DNA of 64,000 bases from Salegentibacter flavus (lineage in GTDB: Bacteria; Bacteroidota; Bacteroidia; Flavobacteriales; Flavobacteriaceae), in assembly GCF_900115145.1 (NCBI RefSeq), contig NZ_FOVL01000010.1, positions 1-64,000 of the forward strand, given 5' to 3'. Within the stretch, counting starts at the first letter, position 1, and the number at the start of each line of letters is the position of its first letter. This document shows, piece after piece, positions 54,898-64,000 of the stretch. The notes under the pieces were generated by a model, which saw only the letters and a program-made list of their open reading frames with translations, had not been told where the DNA came from and did not search any database. The translations under genes were made by a program, and so were the position numbers.

Positions 54898-56187
54898 ATG
54901 CAAAGCGAGATATTTATAATTATTCTTTCCCTGATCTTTTCAGCCTTTTTTTCTGGGATGGAAATTGCTTACGTTTCTTCCAACAAAATCTATATTGAGA
55001 TTGAAAAGCGCCAGAATGATCTTTTGGCCACGGTTTTAAGAAGGCTCACCAAGAAACCCTCAAAATTTATTGCCACCATGTTGGTGGGTAATAACATTGC
55101 CCTGGTGGTTTACGGGTTCTTCATGGGCGATCTCATTATGAGCTGGCTAAACGGCCTTCAGCCCATAGAAAACGGAATTGTTGAATACCTGGTAACCGAT
55201 CTTAGCCTGCTTACCCAAACCGTTATTTCAACTTTGTTGATTCTCTTTACTGCAGAATTCCTCCCCAAAGTTTTTTTTCAGATCTATGCGAATTCTATGC
55301 TGAAATTTTTCGCCATACCTGCATATTTTTTCTATGTCATTTTTACTTTTATTTCTGATTTTGTTATCTGGATTTCTGATTTTGTTTTGAAGAAATTCTT
55401 TAAAACCGAAGGGGACGAAGTGCAGCTGGCTTTTAGCAAAGTTGACCTGGGTAACTTTATCAATGAACAAATGGAAACTGTGGAAAATGATGAGGATGTT
55501 GACACCGAAATACAGATTTTTCAAAACGCGCTTGAATTTTCAGATATCAAGGCCCGGGAGGTGATGATTCCAAGAACCGAGATCGTTGCGGTAGATAAAG
55601 CACAGGCTCCTAAAGATCTTATTGAAACTTTTACCGAAACCGGATTGTCGAAAATTCTGGTGTATAATGAAACCATAGATGACATTATAGGCTATATTCA
55701 TAGTTTTGAATTATTCAAAAAGCCAAAATCATTAAAGTCTATTTTGCTGCCGGTAGTTTTTGTCCCTGAAACCATGTGGGTGAAGGATGTGCTGAATATT
55801 CTCATAAAAAAACGCAAAAGTATCGCAGTAGTAATAGATGAATACGGCGGTACCAGCGGGATGATAACCGTTGAAGATATTGTTGAAGAACTTTTTGGAG
55901 AAATAGAAGACGAACACGACTCGCCGGTACTCATTGAGGAGCGGTTAGATGAAAATCACTATTTATTCTCGGCCCGGCTGGAAGTAGATTACCTTAATGA
56001 AGCTTATAAGATCAACATTCCCGATGGTGAAAACTATGAAACCCTGGGCGGTTTTATCGTGAATTATACCGAAGAAATCCCCCAACAGGGGGAGCTGGTT
56101 TCTATTGAAGATTTCGAATTTGAGATTAAAGAAGTTTCCAATACTAAAATAGAATTGGTGGAACTAAAAATTAAACCCGCAGATTAA
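54898..56187 (+). CDS. Hemolysin C/CorC family (CNNM-CBS) membrane protein
   Basis: This 429-residue protein has an N-terminal DUF21/CNNM transmembrane domain (FFSGMEIAYVSSNKIYIE), a CBS domain pair (VMIPRTEIVAVDK, DEYGGTSGMITVEDIVEELFGEIEDEHD) and the C-terminal CorC_HlyC domain (YLNEAYKINIPDGENYETLGGFI). Relatives export Mg2+ or Co2+. It is placed in an envelope operon 5 bp after the preceding gene. Confidence 0.92.
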   Translation: MQSEIFIIILSLIFSAFFSGMEIAYVSSNKIYIEIEKRQNDLLATVLRRLTKKPSKFIATMLVGNNIALVVYGFFMGDLIMSWLNGLQPIENGIVEYLVTDLSLLTQTVISTLLILFTAEFLPKVFFQIYANSMLKFFAIPAYFFYVIFTFISDFVIWISDFVLKKFFKTEGDEVQLAFSKVDLGNFINEQMETVENDEDVDTEIQIFQNALEFSDIKAREVMIPRTEIVAVDKAQAPKDLIETFTETGLSKILVYNETIDDIIGYIHSFELFKKPKSLKSILLPVVFVPETMWVKDVLNILIKKRKSIAVVIDEYGGTSGMITVEDIVEELFGEIEDEHDSPVLIEERLDENHYLFSARLEVDYLNEAYKINIPDGENYETLGGFIVNYTEEIPQQGELVSIEDFEFEIKEVSNTKIELVELKIKPAD

Positions 56188-56282
56188 ATCTGGTATCGTT
56201 GATATTTTGCTAATTATAAGTTTCATAATTAGCTTAAAAACGCTATTTTCGCCCACTATATTCCGATAAATAATAACTACAA

Positions 56283-58403
56283 ATGGCAGTATTAAATAAA
56301 ATCAGACAGCGTTCTGTTTTCTTGATCATTATCATTGCTTTGGCACTTTTTGCATTCGTGTTAGCTGATGTGATTCGTAATGGAGGTTTTTCTTCCGCTA
56401 AATCTCAAAATGTTATCGCAACCGTAAATGGGGAAGAAATAGACAGGGAGGAATTTGCCCGAAATGTTGAAAATCTCCAACGTAATATGGGAGCTAATGC
56501 GAGTACAACTCAGGCGGTAAACCAGGTTTGGGAAAATAAGCTCCGCGAGATCATCCTTGACGAAGAACTTGAAGAATTAGGTGTGAGAGCAGAGCAAGCC
56601 CAGATCAGGGAAATGATGCGTGCCCAGATGGGTAACAACCCTAACTTCACCAATGAGGCAGGAATGTTTGATGAAAATAGAGTTCGGGAATATGTTGCCA
56701 CAATGAAGTCAACTTCTCCAGAAGCTTACCGCCAGTGGCTCGATTTCGAGAACAGTCTTGGTAGTGCTGCCCGTGAAAATATATACTTCTCAATGGTAGC
56801 AGCCGGAGTGGGTGCAACCTTAAAAGAAGGAGAGCAGGCTTATCGTTTTGAAAACGATAATATAAATATGAAATTCGTACAGATTCCTTATACTTCAGTT
56901 TCAGACGACGAAGTGGAGGTAAGTAAAGATGAGATCAGGGATTATATTAAGAAGAATCCTGCGAAATTTGAAACGGAAGCTTCCAGAAACATTCAGTATG
57001 TGTTCTTTGAAGAAGACGCTTCCGAAGAAGATCGTAATGAAGCAAAAGAGTCCCTTACTGCGTTAATGGAAACCAGGGTGGAATATAATTCTGCTTCTCA
57101 AACCAATGATACCTTACCAGGTTTTAGCGAGACTACAGATTACGAAGACTTTGTTAATTCAAACTCCGATCTTCCTTATCAGGATCGATATATGTTCAGA
57201 AATGATCTTCCATCCGATTTTCGTGATGAACTTTTTAGCCTTGAAGTGGGAGAAAGCTTCGGACCTTATGAGCACGATGGATATTTCAAAATCAGCAAGA
57301 TGGTAGATGCAAAGCAAATTGCAGATTCTGCTAAAGCAAGCCATATCCTTATATCTTACCAAGGCTTACAGTTTGCGCCTAATATAACCAGAAGCAAGGA
57401 GGAGGCTGAACAATTGGCTGACAGTATTGCTAATGTTGTACGTAATGATAAATCTAAATTCGCAGGCCTGGCTGCCCAGTATTCTTCAGATGAATCGAAT
57501 AAAGCTGAAGGTGGAGATCTTGGATATTTCGGACCTGGCGATATGGTGCCTGAATTTGATTCTTATATTTTTGACAATAATGCCGGTGATATAGGGGTTA
57601 TAGAAACCGATTTTGGTTATCATGTAATTCATATTGAAGAGCAGAGCGATAGAGAAAGAGCGGTGAAAATCGCAACCCTTGCTCGTGAAATTGAAGCTTC
57701 TGAGCGTTCAAGAAATAACCTGTTTAATGAGGTGACCAAATTTGAGATCGCTGTCCGTGAAGGGGATTTTGCCGAACAAACCAAAAACGAAAATCTTGAT
57801 CTTAGAACGGTTAGAGATGTTAAAGCCTTGGAAGAAAATATTCCAGGTTTAGGTAACCAAAGAAGGATTATTCAGTGGGCCTTTGAAGACGATGCTGAAG
57901 TTGGTGATGTTAAGAGGTTTGACACTTCTGGAGGTTATGTTGTTGCTCAACTTACCGCGAAAAGAGATGCCGGGCTTATGAGTGCTGAGAATGCCTCTTC
58001 TGAAGTAATACCAATTCTTACCAAACAAAAGAAAGCTGAGATTATCAAAAATAAAATTAGTGGAAATAGTCTTGAGGAGATTGCAGCTGCCCAAAACAGC
58101 AGTGTTCAGTCTGCCAATGCTATCAACTTGAATAATCCAACTCTTCCGGGTGCTGGAAGCGAACCTGCAGTAGTAGGTTCAGTTTTCGCGATGGAACCTG
58201 GTCAGGTGAGCAAACCCATAACCGGAGAGAAAGGTGTTTATGTAGTGGAAATGGTTAGCAAAAACGAGGCTCCTGCTATGGATTCGTATAAGAATTTTGC
58301 AGATCAGGAAACTGCAAAACAACGTCAGGCTGCCGCTCAGCGTGCTTTTGAAGCGCTAAAGGAAAAGGCCGATATCGAAGATAACAGAGCCAGATTCTAT
58401 TAG
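56283..58403 (+). CDS. PpiD/SurA-type periplasmic peptidyl-prolyl isomerase
   Basis: This 706-residue protein has one N-terminal transmembrane helix (FLIIIIALALFAFVLADVI) and a SurA-N-type chaperone domain (about 35-190). A parvulin domain (about 345-455, HILISYQG, GGDLGYFGPGDMVPEFDSYIF, GVIETDFGYHVIHIEE) and a second degenerate parvulin-like region (about 590-680) follow. It helps fold outer-membrane and periplasmic proteins. It ends at a strong bidirectional terminator. Confidence 0.93.
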   Translation: MAVLNKIRQRSVFLIIIIALALFAFVLADVIRNGGFSSAKSQNVIATVNGEEIDREEFARNVENLQRNMGANASTTQAVNQVWENKLREIILDEELEELGVRAEQAQIREMMRAQMGNNPNFTNEAGMFDENRVREYVATMKSTSPEAYRQWLDFENSLGSAARENIYFSMVAAGVGATLKEGEQAYRFENDNINMKFVQIPYTSVSDDEVEVSKDEIRDYIKKNPAKFETEASRNIQYVFFEEDASEEDRNEAKESLTALMETRVEYNSASQTNDTLPGFSETTDYEDFVNSNSDLPYQDRYMFRNDLPSDFRDELFSLEVGESFGPYEHDGYFKISKMVDAKQIADSAKASHILISYQGLQFAPNITRSKEEAEQLADSIANVVRNDKSKFAGLAAQYSSDESNKAEGGDLGYFGPGDMVPEFDSYIFDNNAGDIGVIETDFGYHVIHIEEQSDRERAVKIATLAREIEASERSRNNLFNEVTKFEIAVREGDFAEQTKNENLDLRTVRDVKALEENIPGLGNQRRIIQWAFEDDAEVGDVKRFDTSGGYVVAQLTAKRDAGLMSAENASSEVIPILTKQKKAEIIKNKISGNSLEEIAAAQNSSVQSANAINLNNPTLPGAGSEPAVVGSVFAMEPGQVSKPITGEKGVYVVEMVSKNEAPAMDSYKNFADQETAKQRQAAAQRAFEALKEKADIEDNRARFY

Positions 58404-58422
58404 TCTGAAAGCATTAAGAATG

Positions 58423-58460
58423 TATAAAAAACGCCTCCTTTTTGGGAGGCGTTTTTTATA
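58423..58460. terminator. Bidirectional terminator
   Basis: TATAAAAAACGCCTCC (58423-58438) and GGAGGCGTTTTTTATA (58445-58460) form a perfect 16-bp stem with T runs on both strands. It serves the PpiD-like gene on the plus strand and the kinase gene on the minus strand, whose stop codon lies inside the stem. Confidence 0.9.
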
Positions 58461-59376
58461 GTTTCATTTTGCTGAAAGGAATAATTGTATTATAATTTTT
58501 GTCTCTAAAGTACTGTTGGTCTTCCTCAGAGCCTGTGGCGAGAACGAAATCCCCGCCCCAACCTCCAAGGCTTTTTATGCTTCCGGAGAAATCAGGAAAT
58601 AGTCTGGTTTTTATTTTTGGGAGGTTTATTGCTTTTGAGATTAGGGTTTCATGAAGATCCATTAAAACCCGGAATTCGTGCAAGGTTTCACAATGAAGAA
58701 ATTGTTCTGTAAGTCCGGATATTTTGTCTGTAAGAACATCGATATTCTCCCGGGGTTGGTTGCGGTAATGAGCAATCGCTTCCCGGCTGTTCTGTTTCTG
58801 GTTTAGGTAAACAAAAAATAATTTGTCTTCGAATTGTGGCTCAAAATGGCTTTTTAATACCGATGCCTGCCCCTTTATTAATTGATAGGTGAATGCAGAA
58901 TCCTGCTGCGCGGCCGCAATATCATAACCGCTCCCTCCAAATGTTTTTTCAAGTAGTTTATAGGCATCAATATTAAGCCAGCTTGCAATATTATTTATTA
59001 AAGTAGATGAGCTGCCTAAACCCCACTTGCGGTTAAAGTCGAGTTTCGTGGTTATTTTGAAACCCTGTTTTTCAGAAAAAAACTCAGGATTGAGCATTTT
59101 AGCCGCATTTAGCACCTGGAGCAGGCGGGAGTCTAAAACAGAAGGTTTATTATTTTCTTCCTTCAGAAAAAAATTATCATTTTTTAAAATGAAACTACCT
59201 CCAAACCATATGTCCTCCTTTTCATCAAGGCTTGTCCACGAAATTTCGGGTTTATCTGTGCTCTCCACCTGCATTTCCTGACCGTATTTGGTAGGTAAAG
59301 CCAGAGCTTTTGCTCCATCCAGAACGGCGTATTCTCCAGTGATTAGTAATTTTCCGTGGCTGTAAAATTTTTTCAT
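58456..59376 (-). CDS. GYDIA-type GHMP kinase
   Basis: This 306-residue cytoplasmic kinase of the GHMP superfamily has the phosphate loop WGLGSSSTLINN, the namesake GGSGYDIAAAQ motif, and the C-terminal GGWGGDFVLATG. It resembles mevalonate or phosphomevalonate kinases, and the neighbouring HMG-CoA reductase gene (4-bp overlap) supports a role in mevalonate synthesis; the exact substrate is not fixed by sequence. Confidence 0.9.
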   Translation of the reverse strand: MKKFYSHGKLLITGEYAVLDGAKALALPTKYGQEMQVESTDKPEISWTSLDEKEDIWFGGSFILKNDNFFLKEENNKPSVLDSRLLQVLNAAKMLNPEFFSEKQGFKITTKLDFNRKWGLGSSSTLINNIASWLNIDAYKLLEKTFGGSGYDIAAAQQDSAFTYQLIKGQASVLKSHFEPQFEDKLFFVYLNQKQNSREAIAHYRNQPRENIDVLTDKISGLTEQFLHCETLHEFRVLMDLHETLISKAINLPKIKTRLFPDFSGSIKSLGGWGGDFVLATGSEEDQQYFRDKNYNTIIPFSKMKL

Positions 59377-60692
59377 TGCAAACGTATCTTTTGGAGTTGC
59401 TCAATAACACTGCTGTGGGTTACCGTGTGATGTTTAAAGTAATCGGTTAAGGCGAGTTTCTCTTCCCGGGTAGCATTCTGCTGGTTAAGAATATTCATAA
59501 GGTGCATTTTCATATGCCCCTGCTGAATTCCAGTGGTGATTAGTGAGCGAACCGCTGCAAAATTTTGTGCCAGCCCGGCAACTGCGACTATCTTCATCAG
59601 TTTTTTTGCTGAAGGCTGTTGCAGAATATCCAGAGCTAATTTCACCAATGGATGCAAACTTGTTAGTCCGCCAACTGTTCCCAGCGCCAGAGGAATTTCC
59701 ATCCAGAAGGTGAATATTCCGTCTTCTACTTTAGCGTGGGAGAGACTGCTGTAGTTCCCGCTTTTTGAGGCGTAAGCGTGAATCCCAGCTTCTACCGCTC
59801 TGAAATCATTTCCTGTGGCCAGAACTACTGCATCAATGCCATTCATAATACCTTTATTGTGGGTCACCGCCCGGTAAGGTTCGACTTCGGCAATCTTTAT
59901 GGCCTGTATAAATTTTTCCGCAAATTCCTGACCACTCATTTGGTCGTCTTCAAAAAGCTCTTCCACCGGGCAGGAAACTTCTGATCTTACCAGACAATGC
60001 GGCACATAATTAGAAAGGATGCTCATTATGATCTCAATCTGCTTTTCTTCTTCAGTAAAAGCTTCAAATTCTTTGGCCTCTTGCTGAAAAACGTCGGCAA
60101 ATTTCTCGAGACAGGAATTGATAAAATTGGCACCCATAGAATCCTGGGTGTCAAAGGTGCAGTGCAATTGGAAATAGTTGTTTAAGCTTTCGGTTTTATC
60201 CTTAAGTTCAATATTTAATATCCCGCCCCCGCGTTTTTCCATGTTTTTGGTAATGGGCTTAACTGCTTCTATCATTTTCGGTTTTACCTCCTCAAAAAAA
60301 CCGGTAAGTTTCTCCGGGTCACCCGTATAGCTGAAATGTACCTGCCCTATCTTTTGCATATCGATCACTTCAGCTTTAAAGCCACCACGAGACCTCCAGA
60401 ATTTTGCTGCTTTACTGGCAGCCGCAATAACAGAGCTTTCTTCAATCGCCATTGGTAGCGCCAGAAGTTCTTTGTTAATCAGAAAATTGGGAGCCAAACC
60501 AAACGGAAGATAAAAATTGGACAGGGTATTTTCGGTAAATTCATCGTGCAGCTGTTGCAGCCGGGAATCTTCATTCCAGTATTGCCGGAGTACCCGCACA
60601 TCTTCAGGTTGATCTTTCAGGTAAGTTTCGGCAAGCCAGTCTATTTTTTCCTTTTTCGTTAATTTGGAAAAACCACTAATAGGTGAGATCAT
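59373..60692 (-). CDS. Class II hydroxymethylglutaryl-CoA reductase
   Basis: This 439-residue enzyme makes mevalonate from HMG-CoA in the isoprenoid pathway of Bacteroidota, although it belongs to the degradative class. Motifs include RQYWNEDSRL, the lysine region YRAVTHNKGIMNGIDAVVLATGNDFRAVEAG with the catalytic Asp in GNDFR, and the nucleotide-binding LPFGLAPNFLIN near the start. It overlaps the GHMP kinase by 4 bp. Confidence 0.94.
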   Translation of the reverse strand: MISPISGFSKLTKKEKIDWLAETYLKDQPEDVRVLRQYWNEDSRLQQLHDEFTENTLSNFYLPFGLAPNFLINKELLALPMAIEESSVIAAASKAAKFWRSRGGFKAEVIDMQKIGQVHFSYTGDPEKLTGFFEEVKPKMIEAVKPITKNMEKRGGGILNIELKDKTESLNNYFQLHCTFDTQDSMGANFINSCLEKFADVFQQEAKEFEAFTEEEKQIEIIMSILSNYVPHCLVRSEVSCPVEELFEDDQMSGQEFAEKFIQAIKIAEVEPYRAVTHNKGIMNGIDAVVLATGNDFRAVEAGIHAYASKSGNYSSLSHAKVEDGIFTFWMEIPLALGTVGGLTSLHPLVKLALDILQQPSAKKLMKIVAVAGLAQNFAAVRSLITTGIQQGHMKMHLMNILNQQNATREEKLALTDYFKHHTVTHSSVIEQLQKIRLQ

Positions 60693-60886
60693 AGTTCATT
60701 CAATTTTCGAAGGGCAAAGATACAAAGCTTATGTTTAGATAGCCGAAAAATGAAAACTGGGAGGAAATATTTTAAAAGTTAAGGCCGTATCTTTCTTTAA
60801 CAAATCCTTAGTATTTAACATTCTTCATTAACCTATTTTGCTGAAATTTTAGTAAACTTGGGAATTGATACCTATATCAAAAAAAT

Positions 60887-63052
60887 ATGAAATTTAGAAA
60901 TATTGTACTGGGGTTGATAATCACTGCATCCTCAGTTGTTTATGCACAGGATAAACAAATCACCCAGGAAGAGATCTGGGATGGCACTTTTAGCCAGGAA
61001 CGCTTACAATCTCTCCAATCACTCGATAATGGTAAGGAATATGTGGTTTTAAACCGCGAAAATGGGACCGCTAGCATAGATGTCTATGATTATAAAAGCG
61101 GTGAAAAATCCCGCAGCCTGGTTTCTACGAACGATCTTGATGAAATTTCCTCTTTTCAGGGCTTTGAATTAAGCGACGATGAAAGTAAAATATTGCTTTC
61201 TACTGAAGTTGAACAGATCTACAGAAGGTCTTCGCGCGGAGTTTACTATATCTACGATACAGCCGACGGCAGCCTTATAAAACTTTCTGATAAAAAAGTT
61301 CAGGAGCCCACTTTTTCACCCGACGTCTCGAAGGTAGCTTATGTTTATGAGAACGATATTTACATTTTCGATATTAATTCAGGGGAAGAAACCAGAGTAA
61401 CTTCCGATGGAGAAAAGAATAAGATCATTAACGGAATTACAGATTGGGTTTACGAAGAGGAATTTGCTTTTGTAAGAGCCTTTGAATGGAATAAAAATGG
61501 TAATTGGATTGCTTTTTTAAAGTTTGACGAAGAAGATGTTCCGGAATTCTCTATGGATATATTTGGTGAAGCACTTTATCCAAAACAGGAAGTATTTAAA
61601 TATCCTAAGGCAGGTGAGACAAATTCTGAGGTAAGTCTGCATTTGTATGGGCTGGCTTCCGAAGAAATAGAAGATGTTGAATTGGGAGATTATGAAGATT
61701 TTTATATTCCGCGGATAAAATGGACTCAGGATCCCGAGATCCTAAGTGTACAGGTGTTGAACAGACATCAGAATAAATTGGACCTAATCTTTGTTGATGC
61801 TGAAGATAATGAGGCCGAGATTGTGATGACTGAGACTGACGAGGCTTACATAGATGTTACCGATAATTTGACTTTTCTGGAAGACAATGATTTTATCTGG
61901 ACCAGTGAAAAAGACGGTTGGAACCATATTTATCTTTATGATGAAGATGGAGAGCTTGAGAATCAGGTAACCTCCGGAGAGTGGGAAGTAACAAATTACT
62001 ACGGATACGATAAAAAATCCAACAGGATCTTTTACCAGAGCACCGAGAATGGAAGTGTAAATCGTGATGTTTACTCGATAAAACCAAACGGCAAGGGGAA
62101 AACCCGTTTAACCGACAAAACCGGGATGAACAGCGCCGATTTCAGTGCAGACTACACCTATTTTATCAATTCCTTTACAAATACTGAAACCCCATACGAA
62201 TATACCCTTCACAATGCCAAAAATGGCAGGCTGGTAAGGAAGATCAAGGATAATTCGGCCTTACTGGAAAAAGAAGAAGCTTATAATTTTTCGCCAAAAG
62301 AATTGAGCACCATTGAGGTGAACGGCAACGAACTCAATATGTGGATGATCAAACCTTCAGATTTTGATCCCAATAAGGAATATCCATTACTGATGTTCCA
62401 GTATTCAGGGCCGGGATCACAGTCGGTTTCAAATTCTTATTTCGGGACTAATGATTACTGGTATCAGCTTCTTGCAGATAAGGGTTATATCATAGCGACC
62501 GTAGACGGAAGAGGAACAGGCCTTAAAGGCGCCGATTTTAAAAAGGTAACTCAAAAAGAACTTGGGAAATACGAAGTGGAAGACCAGATAGAAGCTGCCA
62601 GAGTTTTAGGTGCCAGAGAATATATCGATGAAGATCGTATAGGTATCTGGGGTTGGAGTTACGGTGGGTTTATGTCTTCTAACGCTATCTTGAAAGGTAA
62701 TGATGTGTTTTCGCTGGCTATCGCTGTTGCTCCGGTTACAAGCTGGAGATTCTACGATACTATTTATACCGAAAGATATATGACGACTCCACAGGAGAAT
62801 CCATCGGGATATGATGAGAATTCTCCGATAAATCATGTGGAGAAACTTAAAGGTGATTATTTATTGATCCATGGGGGAGGAGATGATAATGTGCATCTTC
62901 AAAATACCATGCGTATGGTAGAGGCTCTAATTCAGGCAAACAAACAATTTGACTGGGCCATCTATCCTGATAAAAATCACGGAATCTATGGAGGGAATAC
63001 CAGACGTCACCTTTATACTAAAATGACCAATTTTATCACTGAAAATCTTTAA
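60887..63052 (+). CDS. S9 family dipeptidyl peptidase IV
   Basis: This 721-residue secreted or periplasmic peptidase has a signal peptide (SSVVYAQ), a beta-propeller domain (about 40-470), and an alpha/beta hydrolase domain with Ser591 (GWSYGG), Asp666 (GGGDDNVH) and His698 (DKNHGI). The Glu pair for N-terminus binding is likely in DWVYEEEFAF. It releases X-Pro dipeptides. A peptide transporter gene follows by 15 bp, forming a degradation-uptake pair. Confidence 0.95.
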   Translation: MKFRNIVLGLIITASSVVYAQDKQITQEEIWDGTFSQERLQSLQSLDNGKEYVVLNRENGTASIDVYDYKSGEKSRSLVSTNDLDEISSFQGFELSDDESKILLSTEVEQIYRRSSRGVYYIYDTADGSLIKLSDKKVQEPTFSPDVSKVAYVYENDIYIFDINSGEETRVTSDGEKNKIINGITDWVYEEEFAFVRAFEWNKNGNWIAFLKFDEEDVPEFSMDIFGEALYPKQEVFKYPKAGETNSEVSLHLYGLASEEIEDVELGDYEDFYIPRIKWTQDPEILSVQVLNRHQNKLDLIFVDAEDNEAEIVMTETDEAYIDVTDNLTFLEDNDFIWTSEKDGWNHIYLYDEDGELENQVTSGEWEVTNYYGYDKKSNRIFYQSTENGSVNRDVYSIKPNGKGKTRLTDKTGMNSADFSADYTYFINSFTNTETPYEYTLHNAKNGRLVRKIKDNSALLEKEEAYNFSPKELSTIEVNGNELNMWMIKPSDFDPNKEYPLLMFQYSGPGSQSVSNSYFGTNDYWYQLLADKGYIIATVDGRGTGLKGADFKKVTQKELGKYEVEDQIEAARVLGAREYIDEDRIGIWGWSYGGFMSSNAILKGNDVFSLAIAVAPVTSWRFYDTIYTERYMTTPQENPSGYDENSPINHVEKLKGDYLLIHGGGDDNVHLQNTMRMVEALIQANKQFDWAIYPDKNHGIYGGNTRRHLYTKMTNFITENL

Positions 63053-63067
63053 ACCAAATCTAAGTTA

Positions 63068-64000
63068 ATGGCTACTACGACAACACCAGCGCCTCAAAAG
63101 GAATTATTTGGGCATCCAATGGGGCTTTATATCCTGTTTTTTACTGAAATGTGGGAGCGTTTTTCCTATTATGGGATGCGCGCCATCCTGGTTTTATATC
63201 TGGTAAGTGCAACTACCGATGGAAATGCCGGTCTTGGCTGGACCCAGGGAGAGGCTCTTGCTCTTTACGGGTGGTATACTATGCTTGTCTATATAGTCTC
63301 TATCCCCGGCGGTATAATCGCCGATAAGCTTTTGGGACAGAAAAAAACCGTACTCTGGGGTGGAATAATCCTGGTTGCAGGACATACTATTCTTGCCGTT
63401 GAAGAAATGTGGGCATTTTACACTGGTTTAGGTCTTATCATAGCAGGTGTTGGAATGCTTAAACCCAATATCTCTACCATGGTAGGTGGGCTTTACAAGC
63501 CTGGAGATATAAGAAGAGATAAAGGATTTACCATTTTTTATATAGGAATTAACCTGGGAGCATTTCTTTCGAGTTTGCTCGTTGGATACGTTGGTGAACA
63601 AATTGGCTGGCATTACGGCTTCGGTCTTGCCGGAATCGCTATGGCTCTTGGTTTGATAGTGTATCTATGGGGGCAAAAATACCTTGTAAATGTGGGTAAT
63701 CTCTTATCAAAAGCCGAAAGGGATGAAGGAGCTTCTCTTTCCGGACTTTTTTCAGATTTGTTCCAGTCACCAATTCAATTGGTTGTTACCTCGGTATTAA
63801 TGATCGTATCATTATATGTGCTGGTATTCGAATCCTGGGCTTATGGTTTGTTATTTATCTTCCTTACTCTGGTTACCGCGATGATGCTTATGGTTTATAA
63901 GGATCTAACCACTCAGGTCATGAAGGATCGCTACGTTGTAATGCTCTTATCTTTTATTTTGGTAATTGTCTTCTGGGGTGCTTTTGAGCAAGCAGGAGGA
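63068..64000 (+). CDS. POT/PTR family peptide:H+ symporter (partial)
   Basis: The gene runs off the right edge; 311 codons are visible. The start MATTTTPAPQKELFGHPMGL is followed by the PTR signature ETMWERFSYYGM-like segment (TEMWERFSYYGMRAILVLYL), GGIIADKLLGQKKT, and GMLKPNISTMVGGLY with GFTIFYIGINLGAF. About eight helices are visible, ending near FWGAFEQAGG. It takes up di- and tripeptides, likely those released by the adjacent DPP-IV. Confidence 0.94.
   Translation, partial: MATTTTPAPQKELFGHPMGLYILFFTEMWERFSYYGMRAILVLYLVSATTDGNAGLGWTQGEALALYGWYTMLVYIVSIPGGIIADKLLGQKKTVLWGGIILVAGHTILAVEEMWAFYTGLGLIIAGVGMLKPNISTMVGGLYKPGDIRRDKGFTIFYIGINLGAFLSSLLVGYVGEQIGWHYGFGLAGIAMALGLIVYLWGQKYLVNVGNLLSKAERDEGASLSGLFSDLFQSPIQLVVTSVLMIVSLYVLVFESWAYGLLFIFLTLVTAMMLMVYKDLTTQVMKDRYVVMLLSFILVIVFWGAFEQAGG

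Overview
The window looks like a chromosomal segment from a member of the Flavobacteriaceae (Bacteroidota). Supporting signs are the SusC/SusD pair, lipoprotein signals ending in a lipobox Cys, Bacteroidota-type -7 promoter elements (TAnnTTTG), a clade II nitrous oxide reductase cluster, a class II HMG-CoA reductase with a GYDIA-type GHMP kinase, and AT-rich coding sequence. No phage, insertion sequence or CRISPR array was seen. The left edge lies just after a 23S rRNA gene, because the window opens with a 23S-5S spacer and a 5S rRNA gene.

Layout. 0.1-0.3 kb: 5S rRNA. 0.4-1.3 kb: a bile acid:sodium symporter family protein. 1.5-9.4 kb: a nitrous-oxide respiration block (c-type cytochrome lipoprotein, fasciclin lipoprotein, nosZ, a membrane protein, nosL, nosD, nosF, nosY) followed by an iron-sulfur-repair (RIC) gene. 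9.8-11.6 kb: a membrane protein with haem-oxidase-like His motifs and a Crp/Fnr regulator. 11.8-26.2 kb: a dextran-type polysaccharide utilization locus (SusR-like regulator, SusC, SusD, surface glycan-binding protein, GH66, GH31, GH97). 26.4-29.2 kb: a small secreted protein, an AHSA1-like protein, a short-chain fatty acid transporter and a hemerythrin-like protein. 29.4-35.6 kb: a TolC-MFP-RND efflux operon ending in a PII-like gene. 35.8-37.7 kb: a TetR regulator followed by an eroded region in which a deletion has fused the start of a tolC gene to the end of an ABC permease gene. 37.7-45.1 kb: an S41 peptidase, a TonB-dependent receptor, and a LytS-LytTR-LytS-like set. 45.3-50.3 kb: a KtrAB-like potassium uptake operon under a KdpDE-like two-component pair, including an overlooked 42-residue membrane protein. 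50.6 kb: tRNA-Phe. 50.8-58.4 kb: coaX and envelope genes (barrel protein, TPR protein, lptC, CorC-like, PpiD-like). 58.4-60.7 kb: mevalonate genes. 60.9-64 kb: a DPP-IV peptidase and a POT peptide transporter that runs off the edge.

How parts work together. The nos promoter and the RIC promoter carry near-identical dyads, each centred 33 bp upstream of the centre of a -7-like element, which suggests joint control by a Crp/Fnr regulator; one is encoded nearby. The most interesting signal is at 39.0-42.0 kb. The S41 peptidase gene and the TonB receptor gene each have a pair of 12-bp direct repeats, 21 bp apart, placed exactly 34 bp upstream of the -7 element. This is the geometry expected of LytTR-type operators, and a LytTR regulator is encoded next to them. 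Its operon also encodes a second LytS-like protein whose phospho-accepting His is replaced by Gln. Together these look like a small self-regulated outer-membrane uptake/proteolysis system with a built-in pseudokinase.
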